This document shows, one piece after another, positions 16,173-24,084 of a DNA stretch of 64,000 nucleotides. The DNA is taken from positions 2,638,001 through 2,702,000 of the forward strand of contig NZ_JARBAX010000001.1 in assembly GCF_028807635.1 (NCBI RefSeq), in the 5' to 3' direction. Source of the stretch: Streptomyces spiramyceticus. Its GTDB lineage: Bacteria; Actinomycetota; Actinomycetes; Streptomycetales; Streptomycetaceae. The stretch's first letter is position 1; every line of letters begins with the position of its first letter. Position numbers and translations under genes: made by a program. A model generated the notes under the pieces. The model was not told the origin of the DNA. It saw only the letters and a list, made by a program, of their open reading frames with translations, and did no database searches.

Positions 16173-17618
16173 ATGCGCAAGCGCCTCCGTATCACCCTCG
16201 CCACCTCCGCCGCGGCCGCCCTCACCGGCGGTCTGCTCGTCGTCGGAGCGGGCAGTGCCGCCGCCGCGCCCTCCGGGCTGCAGGGCGACTTCAACGGCGA
16301 CGGCTACCGCGACCTCGCGATAGCCGCGCCCATCGCCAAGGTCGACGGCAAGTCCGGTGCCGGGTACGTCGCCGTCGTCTACGGCACCAGCAGCGGCCTC
16401 GACAAGTCCAAGCGCACCCTCATCAGCCAGGCCACCGCCGGGATCCCCGGAGTTCCGGAATCCGGCGACTACTTCGGGGACCGCATCACCGCCGGTGACC
16501 TCGACGGCGACGGCTACACCGACCTCGTCGTCGGCGTGCACGGCGAGCAGATCGGGAGCACCGGCGACTCCGGCGTCCTCACCGTCGTCTGGGGCGGCGC
16601 GACCGGTCTCACGTCCGGAACCGACATTTCGTCGCCGCTGCCCGAGAACCGGAACGAACTCGGCTGGGACGTCGCCGCCGGTGACTTCGACGGGGACGGC
16701 AAGACCGACCTCGCCGCCGCTAACATCGCCGCGCCCGAGCTGAACATTTTCAAGGGTCCCATCTCGCGCACCGGCGCGGCGGCCGCCCTCGTCGGCGTCG
16801 ACACGTCCAGCCAGACCGGCATCAACACGGACAGGATCGTCGCGGGGAACGTCACCGGCGACGGCGCCACCGACCTCCTGGTGATGGGCCAGCAGGAGAG
16901 CGGCGACGGGTACATCACCCGCAGCGTCCTCTACAAGGGCGGCGCGACCGGCCTCAAGGCGTCCGGCAAGCTCGCGGGCGGTTACGCAGCGGCCATCGGG
17001 GACGTCAACAAGGACGGTTACGGCGACATCGTCACCGGCAACTTCATGGAGAAGTCCACCGACGAGCCGAACGGCGGCCTCGGCGGCGCGGTCACCGTGA
17101 CGTACGGCAGCGCCACCGGGCTGTCCACCCGCACCCCGGTTCGTATCACCCAGGACACCGCCGGCGTCCCCGGCGCCGCAGAGCGGGGCGACCGCTTCGG
17201 GTGGAGCCTGTCCGCGGGCGACACCAACCGCGACGGCTACGCCGATGTCGCGGTCGGCGCGTCGTCCGAGTCCTTCGGGGGCAAGACGGCGGCCGGCACC
17301 GTCACCGTGCTGCGCGGATCGGCCACAGGCCTGACCGGCACCGGCTCCAAGAGCTTCTCGCAGGACACGACTGGGGTGCCCGGTGGAGCCGAGTCCCACG
17401 ACCAGTTCGGCGCCTCTGTACACCTCACGGACAGCAACGCCGACGGCCGCGCCGAACTGACCGCCGGTGCCTTCGCCGAGAACAGCGGCGCGGGTTCGGT
17501 CTGGCTCTTCAAGGCCGGCACGAGCGGTATCACCGCCACCGGTTCGACGACCTTCGGCTCCACGTCCCTCGGAGGCCCCTCCGGCCTGACGTACTTCGGC
17601 GACCGCTTCGCCAACTGA
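16173..17618 (+). CDS. Secreted integrin-like FG-GAP protein
   Basis: The protein has 481 residues from ATG 16173; AGGAGAAGAAG precedes it. ATG 16149 in frame is possible but gives a poorer signal peptide. After the Sec signal (LRITLATSAAAALTGGLL, cleavage near SAAA) seven FG-GAP units follow, as in the integrin alpha propeller. Calcium-binding loops are visible as GDFNGDGYRD, GDLDGDGYTD, GDFDGDGKTD, GNVTGDGATD, GDVNKDGYGD, GDTNRDGYAD and TDSNADGRAE. This completes a seven-bladed beta-propeller that acts outside the cell in binding. No enzyme motif is present. It has its own terminator. A broken relative is at 9419. Confidence 0.92.
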   Translation: MRKRLRITLATSAAAALTGGLLVVGAGSAAAAPSGLQGDFNGDGYRDLAIAAPIAKVDGKSGAGYVAVVYGTSSGLDKSKRTLISQATAGIPGVPESGDYFGDRITAGDLDGDGYTDLVVGVHGEQIGSTGDSGVLTVVWGGATGLTSGTDISSPLPENRNELGWDVAAGDFDGDGKTDLAAANIAAPELNIFKGPISRTGAAAALVGVDTSSQTGINTDRIVAGNVTGDGATDLLVMGQQESGDGYITRSVLYKGGATGLKASGKLAGGYAAAIGDVNKDGYGDIVTGNFMEKSTDEPNGGLGGAVTVTYGSATGLSTRTPVRITQDTAGVPGAAERGDRFGWSLSAGDTNRDGYADVAVGASSESFGGKTAAGTVTVLRGSATGLTGTGSKSFSQDTTGVPGGAESHDQFGASVHLTDSNADGRAELTAGAFAENSGAGSVWLFKAGTSGITATGSTTFGSTSLGGPSGLTYFGDRFAN

Positions 17619-17640
17619 GCCGCTGAGCCGCATCGCGGCG

Positions 17641-17682
17641 ACGAACAGCGCGTCCCTGTCTGTCTGGGGGCGCGCTGTTCGT
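17641..17682 (+). terminator. Terminator of the FG-GAP gene
   Basis: ACGAACAGCGCG (17641-17652) and CGCGCTGTTCGT (17671-17682) form a perfect 12-bp stem, 22 bp after the stop. Confidence 0.8.
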
Positions 17683-17722
17683 TGTGGCAGCTTTGTCAGT
17701 GGTGGGTGGCAGTCTGTAATGC

Positions 17723-18250
17723 ATGAGCAGCACACCTGACGGACGACCCATCCCGCCCATGAACGCGGACGAACGCACCACGCTGGAGAGCTGGCTCGAC
17801 TTCCACCGTGCCACGCTCGCCCTCAAGTGCGAGGGCCTGGACGACCGGCGGATACGGGAGGCGTCGGCCGCGCCCTCGTCGTTGACGCTGCTCGGGCTCG
17901 TGCAGCACATGGCCGAGGTCGAACGGAACTGGTTCCAGCGGGTGTTCGCCGGAATGGATGTCCCTGCGGTGTACGGCAAGGGGCAAAGCGCCGACGGTGC
18001 CGATGGCACCGACGGCGGGTTCGAGCTTGTCGACGGGCGGGGTATCGACGAGGCGCTGAGCATCTGGCGGGACGAGATCGCTCGTGGCCGTGAGATATGT
18101 GCCGGGCGGGCGCTGACCGACACCGTGCTGTTCGGCGGGCAGGAGATGAACCTGCGCTGGATCTTTGTGCACATGATCGAGGAGTACGCCCGTCACAACG
18201 GCCATGCGGACCTGGTGCGGGAGCGGATCGACGGCTCTGCGGGGGTCTGA
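17723..18250 (+). CDS. DinB-like four-helix protein (DUF664)
   Basis: The product has 175 residues from ATG 17723. The pattern [16 protein letters not shown] near residue 55 and [19 protein letters not shown] near residue 150 carries the three histidines that hold a divalent metal in the DinB/DUF664 superfamily. Proteins of this family in actinobacteria include mycothiol-dependent transferases, for example in thiol-linked detoxification, but the substrate of this member is unknown. It is cytoplasmic, with no signal or membrane segment. The gene stands alone and converges with the minus-strand gene at 18293. The family assignment is firm, the exact role is not. Confidence 0.85.
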   Translation: MSSTPDGRPIPPMNADERTTLESWLDFHRATLALKCEGLDDRRIREASAAPSSLTLLGLVQHMAEVERNWFQRVFAGMDVPAVYGKGQSADGADGTDGGFELVDGRGIDEALSIWRDEIARGREICAGRALTDTVLFGGQEMNLRWIFVHMIEEYARHNGHADLVRERIDGSAGV

Positions 18251-18292
18251 GGGGGCGAAGGGGAGCGTAAAGGGGAGGCGCGCGCGAAGGGT

Positions 18293-19273
18293 TTACGTAC
18301 GGCAGCTGATTTTCATCTGGGCCGCTGCGTGGTGTGCGCCGACCAGGTCCTCGTCGCCCCAGTCGCGGCCCCGGTCGATCAATTGCACCGCGAAGGCGTC
18401 GCCCTTGACGTCATAGCTGCCGACGGAAACCAGGCTGCCCCGGTGGACGGTCTGGCGTACGCCGAAGGCTGCGTACGACGAACCGTTGTCGTCGGCGTCG
18501 GCGAGCACCCGGTAGAAGGTCGGGTTGCCCGCCACGTCGAGGTCGCGGCCGCTGTCCGGTACGTACACGGCCAGCGCGCACTGCTCGAAGCCGTCGCCGA
18601 CCGTCCAGGACCAGGTCGCGGTGTTGCCCCGGTCCCGGTCGGGGGCACCCGACATGGGGACTGCGGTGAACCGGCCGTCGCACGAAGTGCCTGTGTAGCC
18701 GCCGGAGTTCACGGTGTACCAGCCGGCGTCGCCGTTCTCGAAGCGGCCGAACTCCCGGTAGTGGCCGGAGCTGCAGCCCGGCCCCGCCCATGCGGTGTAC
18801 GACGGGTGCCGTGCGGGTGGGGGCGGCTTGGGAGGTGCCTTCGGCTTCGGCTTCCTGGATTTCTGCGGGGGCCGGGATGTGGCGGCGGGAATGCTCGCGC
18901 CGTCCGACGGTGGCGTCGTGTCGCCGATCGGGTCCGTCGGGCCAATCCTGGTCGGCACCCCGCCGGCTATGTCGTCGGGGTTGCCCGCAGTTCCGCTCGT
19001 ACCGCCACCGCCACGACCGCCGCCCTCACCGCCTCCGCCTGAGGCGGCCAGCAGGGTGGCCGCCGTGACCAGGACGGTCAGGGCGGCGACAACTCCCGTC
19101 GCCACCAGGGCCTTTCTGCCTCGCGAAAGGGTGGACAGGCGACCGGCCAGTGTCTCCCGGGCTATCCAGGCCCCGCTCGCCACCCGGCCGTCACCCGCGC
19201 CCACCCCACAGCCGGGGCAGACCATGCCCGGCAGCGCACCCCTGCGTCCGCCACCGCATCCCTCGCACACCAT
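18293..19273 (-). CDS. Membrane-anchored protein with N-terminal zinc ribbon
   Basis: The product has 326 residues; AGAAGG lies before ATG 19273. Two CxxC pairs (MVCEGCGGG and MVCPGCGVG) form a short zinc ribbon at residues 3-22. One membrane helix follows at about residues 52-77 (ALVATGVVAALTVLVTAATL). Then comes a Gly- and Pro/Lys-rich linker and an extracellular beta domain of about 165 residues with four cysteines (PGCSSGH, GTSCDGR, EQCALAV, KISCRT), probably two disulfides. The topology is cytoplasmic zinc ribbon, one TM and an outer domain. This is a common Streptomyces layout of unknown function. The next gene upstream, at 19439, belongs to the trypco2 unit and is on the same strand. 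Confidence 0.75.
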   Translation of the reverse strand: MVCEGCGGGRRGALPGMVCPGCGVGAGDGRVASGAWIARETLAGRLSTLSRGRKALVATGVVAALTVLVTAATLLAASGGGGEGGGRGGGGTSGTAGNPDDIAGGVPTRIGPTDPIGDTTPPSDGASIPAATSRPPQKSRKPKPKAPPKPPPPARHPSYTAWAGPGCSSGHYREFGRFENGDAGWYTVNSGGYTGTSCDGRFTAVPMSGAPDRDRGNTATWSWTVGDGFEQCALAVYVPDSGRDLDVAGNPTFYRVLADADDNGSSYAAFGVRQTVHRGSLVSVGSYDVKGDAFAVQLIDRGRDWGDEDLVGAHHAAAQMKISCRT

Positions 19274-19438
19274 GGAGACCTTCTCGCACCGTACTCACGG
19301 ATCACGCTGAACAGTCGGCCAGCAGCCACCAGCAGCAGCCACCGGCAGTCAAGGGGACCCACTATGCATGAGGCCGTCATTCCGGAACAGGGAATGCGCG
19401 GGATTGAACTTGGCTCTGAGTCAGTCCTCGTCTCGCAG

Positions 19439-19759
19439 TCAGTCTTCCTCCGAGTCGTCGCCCCCCACGTCCACCGGGCCGCCCCCGTCACGTCCGCGCG
19501 GTTCCAGCTCCACCGTGATGCGGTGCGTCGTGTCCTTCGTCCTCGTCGCACCCAGGTCCGCCGTCACCACACCGATCCGCAGGCCGCCCTTGCCGCTCGT
19601 CTCGCGCCGGATCTGGACGGCGAATTCAAGGTTCACCTTTCCCACCCTGAAACGCAGGCCGCTCTCCCTGCCCCGACGCTGAGCCTCCTCCAGTTCGGCC
19701 CTCACCTGACCGATCGCGTCGGCCAGACCCGCGCCCTGCAACTCGTCGTTCGTGTCCAT
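19439..19759 (-). CDS. trypco2-family protein
   Basis: The protein has about 106 residues from ATG 19759. An N-terminal helix (LADAIGQVRAELEEAQRRG) is followed by a beta-rich part: SGLRFRVGKVNLEFAVQI, then GGLRIGVVTADLGATR and HRITVELEP. This is the trypsin-co-occurring domain 2 (trypco2) pattern. The domain was defined because it occurs beside trypsin-like peptidases in predicted conflict or signalling systems. Here a trypsin-like protein is encoded divergently only 66 bp away, which supports the assignment and suggests a partner or regulator of that protease. There is no signal peptide, so it acts inside the cell. The start is not certain, since the upstream GGGGGG is 11 bp from ATG. Confidence 0.85.
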   Translation of the reverse strand: MDTNDELQGAGLADAIGQVRAELEEAQRRGRESGLRFRVGKVNLEFAVQIRRETSGKGGLRIGVVTADLGATRTKDTTHRITVELEPRGRDGGGPVDVGGDDSEED

Positions 19760-19811
19760 CGTGCTCACATCCCCCCGCTGCCGCCGAGGCCCCATTGTCA
19801 CCCCCCGCGAC

Positions 19812-19826
19812 TATGCTGGTACACCA
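19812..19826 (+). promoter_or_regulatory. -10 element suggesting a leaderless protease mRNA
   Basis: TATGCT at 19812-19817 fits the TAnnnT pattern of Streptomyces -10 boxes. It ends 8 bp before ATG 19826, and no ribosome binding site lies before that ATG. The transcript would start at or next to the A of the start codon. No clear -35 box is visible. Confidence 0.45.
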
Positions 19827-21658
19827 TGGGGGCGTCGATCAAAGAGACCAACTTCCGTACTGACCAAGAGACTTGGCGCGTCCGGCTGCGCACTGCCGAC
19901 CGCCGTGCGCAGGTCCTCGGAGCAGGCGTGCTGCTCGGCGACGGACTGGTGCTGACCTGCGCCCACGTCATCCGGATCTCCGGGACCGACGGCCACTGGC
20001 CGGCCGTGACCGTCGAGTTTCCCGGAATCGGCGGCGGCGAGAGCGGGCTGCGCGCGACCGTCGTGCCAGGCCACTGGGTGCCCCGCGCCGACGACCACAG
20101 CGGTGATCTCGCGCTGCTTCGGCTGGACGGGCCGCCGCCCGTCGCCACGCACGCCACCCTCCACCGGCTGCCGACCATTTGGAATCGCCGCGTCCACTTC
20201 GCCGGGTATCCGTCCGGCATCACCGGCGGCAAGTGGGCCGAGGCGCTCATCAAGGGGCCGGGAGGGCCCGGCGACGAATGGGTGCAGATCGATCCGGCCA
20301 CCGAGGCCGACACCCTCATGCGGCGCTTCAGCGGCGCCGGAGTCGTCGACAACCGCACCGGCCGCGTCATCGGGATCGTCGTCAGCAAGCTCGACTCCGA
20401 GCGCGAGGGCGCGCACTACCGGCACGGTTACATGATCCCGACCGGGACCGTCGTCAAGCACCTCGACCTCGTGCGCGAGCGCTGCGTCAGCGGTCGGCCC
20501 CCGGTCCCCGCCGCCTTCACCGCCGACCCCACCGCCCCGGCCCCCGACCGGGGTTTCGCCCGCTGGCTCACGCGTTGGCTCGCGGGCGAGGACGACATGG
20601 CCGACGTCGAGATCACTTTCGTAAGGGAAGAGGATCACGACGCCGCGCTCACGCTGCGCACCACGCTCACCCTTGCCGACCGCGAGCGGTCCCCCCGTAC
20701 GTCCACCGCCACGCCCGGTCGCGACAGGTCCAGCGGCGTGCCGCGCGCCGGCAGCCTCGACCTGGCCGTCGACGTCAGCGGCAAGACCCGCGCCCAGGTC
20801 GCCCAGGAGATCGCCGAGGGCATGGGCCTGGACGGGCCGGGACCCCAGCCGATGCCTGCGCGCATCGCGGCCGACGCCCTGCCGCTGACCGCCGTGGCGC
20901 GCGGGGTGGACGAGGCCGTTCAGCCGCTGGAGACCGTGGAGTTGCTGCACACACTCGTGCGGCGCGGGGGGCGGCTGCTGCTCGTCTTCCGCCGCCTCGA
21001 CTCCCCCGCCCTGCGCCGTACGTACGAGCTCCTCGACCAGGGGCGTGCCGAGCGCTGGCTGGATCGGATCGGCCGCCGCATCGGCGCTCTCGCCCATACG
21101 GAAGAACGCGTACGGGACCTCCGACGGCGCGCGGCGTCCATCGTCTCCCCGCTGCCGCCGCCCCCGCACTACGCCCAGGACCTGGAGCTCAAGGCGGTGC
21201 GGCTGGAGGCCGACCCCGGGCGGGGCACGGCGGGCTACCTCGCGAAGCTGTCGTACGTCGAAAGGACCGTGGAAACCGCCCTGTCGGAGGCGGAAGACAG
21301 TCACCGGCTCCTGACCCGCCGGCTCGCCCGCCACCAGGAGCTGCGCGGCCTTCTCGACGGCCACCAGGCACGCCTCGCCGACCACGGCCTCGCCGAGGCG
21401 GCGGCCTCGCTGCACCACGAGGCGCAGCGGCTGCTGACCGGCGGACCGTGCGATCCGGCGGTGGCGGAGGCGGCGGTCGAGCGGTTCGTACGGGCGGCCA
21501 GGAAGGCGCTCGATCAGGTCGGCCAGCTCGGTCAACTCGGTCATCCCGGTCAACTCGGTCAACTCGGCCAGCCCGGCCAGCCCGGCCAGCCCGGCCAGCC
21601 CGGCCAACTCGGTCAGCTCGGTCAGCTCGGTCAAGGGGAGACGGAGGGGAAGCCATGA
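19826..21658 (+). CDS. Trypsin-like serine protease with helical tail
   Basis: The protein has 610 residues. Residues 1-225 form a trypsin-like peptidase fold with the catalytic triad visible as His47 (LTCAHV), Asp94 (HSGDLALLRL) and Ser169 (RRFSGAGVVD). The serine loop lacks the usual GDSGGP and reads FSGAGV, as in many cytoplasmic trypsin-like proteins of conflict systems. There is no signal peptide. Residues 250-340 hold a beta domain with a trypco-like character, and 400-560 are helical. The C-terminus is a run of Gly-Gln-X triplets. The stop overlaps the start of the kinase gene (ATGA), so both are translated together. A role in cleaving a partner on a kinase or vWA signal is an inference. 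Confidence 0.85.
   Translation: MGASIKETNFRTDQETWRVRLRTADRRAQVLGAGVLLGDGLVLTCAHVIRISGTDGHWPAVTVEFPGIGGGESGLRATVVPGHWVPRADDHSGDLALLRLDGPPPVATHATLHRLPTIWNRRVHFAGYPSGITGGKWAEALIKGPGGPGDEWVQIDPATEADTLMRRFSGAGVVDNRTGRVIGIVVSKLDSEREGAHYRHGYMIPTGTVVKHLDLVRERCVSGRPPVPAAFTADPTAPAPDRGFARWLTRWLAGEDDMADVEITFVREEDHDAALTLRTTLTLADRERSPRTSTATPGRDRSSGVPRAGSLDLAVDVSGKTRAQVAQEIAEGMGLDGPGPQPMPARIAADALPLTAVARGVDEAVQPLETVELLHTLVRRGGRLLLVFRRLDSPALRRTYELLDQGRAERWLDRIGRRIGALAHTEERVRDLRRRAASIVSPLPPPPHYAQDLELKAVRLEADPGRGTAGYLAKLSYVERTVETALSEAEDSHRLLTRRLARHQELRGLLDGHQARLADHGLAEAAASLHHEAQRLLTGGPCDPAVAEAAVERFVRAARKALDQVGQLGQLGHPGQLGQLGQPGQPGQPGQPGQLGQLGQLGQGETEGKP
21521..21634 (+). repeat. 9-bp tandem repeats coding Gly-Gln-X
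   Basis: Twelve complete GGN-CAR-CYN-like units and a partial one encode GQL, GHP and GQP triplets. Neighbouring units are almost identical, especially the four GQP units, so copy number could vary by slippage without changing frame. Confidence 0.9.
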
Positions 21659-24084
21659 GGGCGTGTCCGCACCCCGGGTGCACCGGGCAGGTCACCGAGA
21701 CCGGGTTCTGCGATCTCACCGGCCTGCCCGTCGACGACGACGTAGCCACGGAGAAGACGGGCGGAGGGAAGGGTGAAAGGGGGCAGCAACAAGGGGGGCG
21801 CTCCCGCCCCCAGCAGTTCGACGTGTCCTCCGGCGGCGACCGCCTCATGGACCTGCCCCTCGTCGACGTCCCCGACCCCGCCCTCCTCGTCGAGCCCGTC
21901 CAGGACCAGCCCGCCTCCCACGTCATGCGCTGCGGTAACCCCGACTGCACCGAGCTCATCGGCGGCATGACAACAGAGGGCCGCTGCTCCTGCGGTACGC
22001 CGTACGCGCTCCAGCCCCAGCTGACCGGCGACGACGTACTCGCCGACCAGTACCGGGTAATCGGGCCCATCGCCCACGGCGGCCTCGGCTGGGTCTATCT
22101 CGCCAAGGACACCCAGCTCCACAACCGCCCGGTGGCCCTCAAGGGCCTGCGCAATCCGCACAGCGAGGTGGCCCGCGAGGTCGCGCTGCGCGAGCGGCGG
22201 CACCTCACCGACCTCAACCACAAGGACATCATCCGGGTCATCAACTACGCGACGCACCGCCCGTCCGGCACGGACTACATCGTGATGGAGTTCGCCGGCG
22301 GGATGGCGCTGCACCAGATTGCGGAGCGCATCGCGCGCGACGAGGAGCCGTTCGCCGGGATGCGGGTGCACGAGTTCGTCGTCAGTTACGGGATCCGGAT
22401 TCTCGACGCGCTCGGCTATCTGCACACGCACGAGCGCAAGGTGTACGGCGACATGAAGCCGGACAACGTCATGCACTGCGGCGACGGAATCAAGATCATC
22501 GACGTGGGCGGGGTACGGGAGTTCGGCGCCCCCGGCCCGTACACCGACCACTACAAGGGCCCTGAGGTCGAGCGGGACGGCCGGGCGTACCCCCAGTCCG
22601 ACCTCTACAGCGTCGGCAGGACCCTCCAGGAGCTGTCCGACGCCGCCCGCCACCCCGCCCCCGGGCTCGGCGCGGAGTCGCTGCGCCGGGCGCTGGCGCG
22701 GGCGACCGCCGGCGAGCCCAGAAAGCGGTTCGCGACGGCCGCCGAAATGTCGCTGCAACTGCGCGGTGTGATCCGCGAGTTACGGTCCCTCCGGCTCGGC
22801 ACGGAGACCTTCGAGCCGTCCCGCCTCTTCGAACCGGCGTCGGCCGCCCTCGACGGCGGCCTCGGCCAGGCCCCCGCCCTGGACTGCTGGGCGTACGGCA
22901 TCCACCGCCTTCCACTGAACGCCGCACGCCCTGCCCCCGACGCCGTAGCGGCGGGCCTGCCGGTCCCCAAGACGGACCCGGACGACCCCAACGCGGCCTC
23001 CCTGAGCCGGATTTCGTACGACGCCCCCGGCCTGCAGCAACTTCTCGCGGACTGGCCGCCGTCCGCCGAGCTCCACCTGCTGCGGTGCCGCCTGCACCTC
23101 GACCTCGCCCGCCGGGCCACGGGAGGACGCACCGGCCGCCGGGACGACGCCCGCTCCGAGCTCGGCCGCGCCCGCGACCTCCTCGGCACCATGGCCGAAC
23201 ACGACTGGCGCATCAACTGGCACGCGGGCCTGCTGCACCTCGCCGACGACCGGATCGCCGACGCGCGGAAGGAGTTCGACACCGTTTACGACGCGCTTCC
23301 CGGCGAGTACGCCCCCAAACTCGCCCTCGGCTACTGCTACGAACGGCTCGGCCGGCCCGACCGCGCCAGGCTCTTCTACGAGGCGGTGTGGCTGCGCAAC
23401 CACTCCATGGGCAGCGCCGCCTTCGGTCTCGCCCGGATCCATCTCGCCCGGGAGGAGCGCGACAAGGCGCTGGCCATCCTGGAGCACGTACCGAAGGACT
23501 CGCGGCACCGCACGGCCGCGCGGACCGCGATCGTACGGATCCTTGCGGGCCGGCGGCCGCCGCGCGGTGCGCCGCCGCCGCTGGAGTCCATCGTCGCCGC
23601 ACTCGCCCAAGTCGTGCGCCTGGGCGAGGAAGAAGGTTTGACGGACCGTCATGCCCTCCTGCGGCTGGAGACGCACATCCGGGAAGTGGTCCTCGACTGG
23701 GTCTGCGCGTCAGGGCCGGGCGGCGCGGACGGGCAGGCAGAGCGTCGGCTGGCACAGCTCAGCGAACGGATACAGGACGAGCACCTCACCGAGAACCGGC
23801 TGCGCAGGCGCCTGGAGGAGTCGTACCGGTCCCTCTCCGAACAGGCCGGTGACGCGCGGGCGCACGCACTGCTCGATCTGGCCAACGGGATACGGCCACT
23901 GCGGTGGACACACAAGGAGCACACATGGCTCGGAGCGGCGCAGAAGATGCGGAACACGTGGAAGGCCCCTCAAACGCAGGAGCAGGCGCCGGGCCGAGCG
24001 CGGGAGCGAGCGCAAGGGCAAGCGCAGGAGGGGACACGGGAGGGAGCGCAGGAGCAACCGCGGGAGCCGTCACCCTCGAAGTGA
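21655..24084 (+). CDS. PknG-like Ser/Thr kinase with zinc ribbons and TPR
   Basis: The protein has 809 residues; ATG 21655 follows GGAGGGG and overlaps the protease stop. Cys pairs at the N-terminus (RACPHPGC, FCDLTG) and near residues 90-115 (RCGNPDC, RCSCGTP) form zinc ribbons like the rubredoxin part of PknG. The kinase domain covers about residues 130-370: glycine loop GPIAHGGLGWVY, Lys in VALKGL, catalytic loop YGDMKPDNVM and IDVGG in place of DFG, both as in PknG. About residues 415-660 form TPR-like helices. The last 50 residues are Gln/Glu/Arg-rich and are encoded in DNA that also encodes the start of the vWA protein. In mycobacteria PknG is driven by the GlnH/GlnX sensor pair; similar genes follow here. 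Confidence 0.9.
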   Translation: MRACPHPGCTGQVTETGFCDLTGLPVDDDVATEKTGGGKGERGQQQGGRSRPQQFDVSSGGDRLMDLPLVDVPDPALLVEPVQDQPASHVMRCGNPDCTELIGGMTTEGRCSCGTPYALQPQLTGDDVLADQYRVIGPIAHGGLGWVYLAKDTQLHNRPVALKGLRNPHSEVAREVALRERRHLTDLNHKDIIRVINYATHRPSGTDYIVMEFAGGMALHQIAERIARDEEPFAGMRVHEFVVSYGIRILDALGYLHTHERKVYGDMKPDNVMHCGDGIKIIDVGGVREFGAPGPYTDHYKGPEVERDGRAYPQSDLYSVGRTLQELSDAARHPAPGLGAESLRRALARATAGEPRKRFATAAEMSLQLRGVIRELRSLRLGTETFEPSRLFEPASAALDGGLGQAPALDCWAYGIHRLPLNAARPAPDAVAAGLPVPKTDPDDPNAASLSRISYDAPGLQQLLADWPPSAELHLLRCRLHLDLARRATGGRTGRRDDARSELGRARDLLGTMAEHDWRINWHAGLLHLADDRIADARKEFDTVYDALPGEYAPKLALGYCYERLGRPDRARLFYEAVWLRNHSMGSAAFGLARIHLAREERDKALAILEHVPKDSRHRTAARTAIVRILAGRRPPRGAPPPLESIVAALAQVVRLGEEEGLTDRHALLRLETHIREVVLDWVCASGPGGADGQAERRLAQLSERIQDEHLTENRLRRRLEESYRSLSEQAGDARAHALLDLANGIRPLRWTHKEHTWLGAAQKMRNTWKAPQTQEQAPGRARERAQGQAQEGTREGAQEQPREPSPSK

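Noticed and set aside
15816..17735. Minus-strand open frame of 639 codons opposite the second FG-GAP gene
   Set aside because: It spans two plus-strand genes and two terminators and shows only composition-driven sequence.
21521..21634. CRISPR-like array
   Set aside because: The 9-bp units have no spacers and lie in frame inside a gene. No CRISPR array or cas gene is visible anywhere in the window.
20179..21654. Upstream extension of the kinase frame to 1301 codons
   Set aside because: The extra part is Arg-rich antisense-like sequence in the frame shifted against the protease. ATG 21655 with a good ribosome site and the zinc ribbon marks the start.
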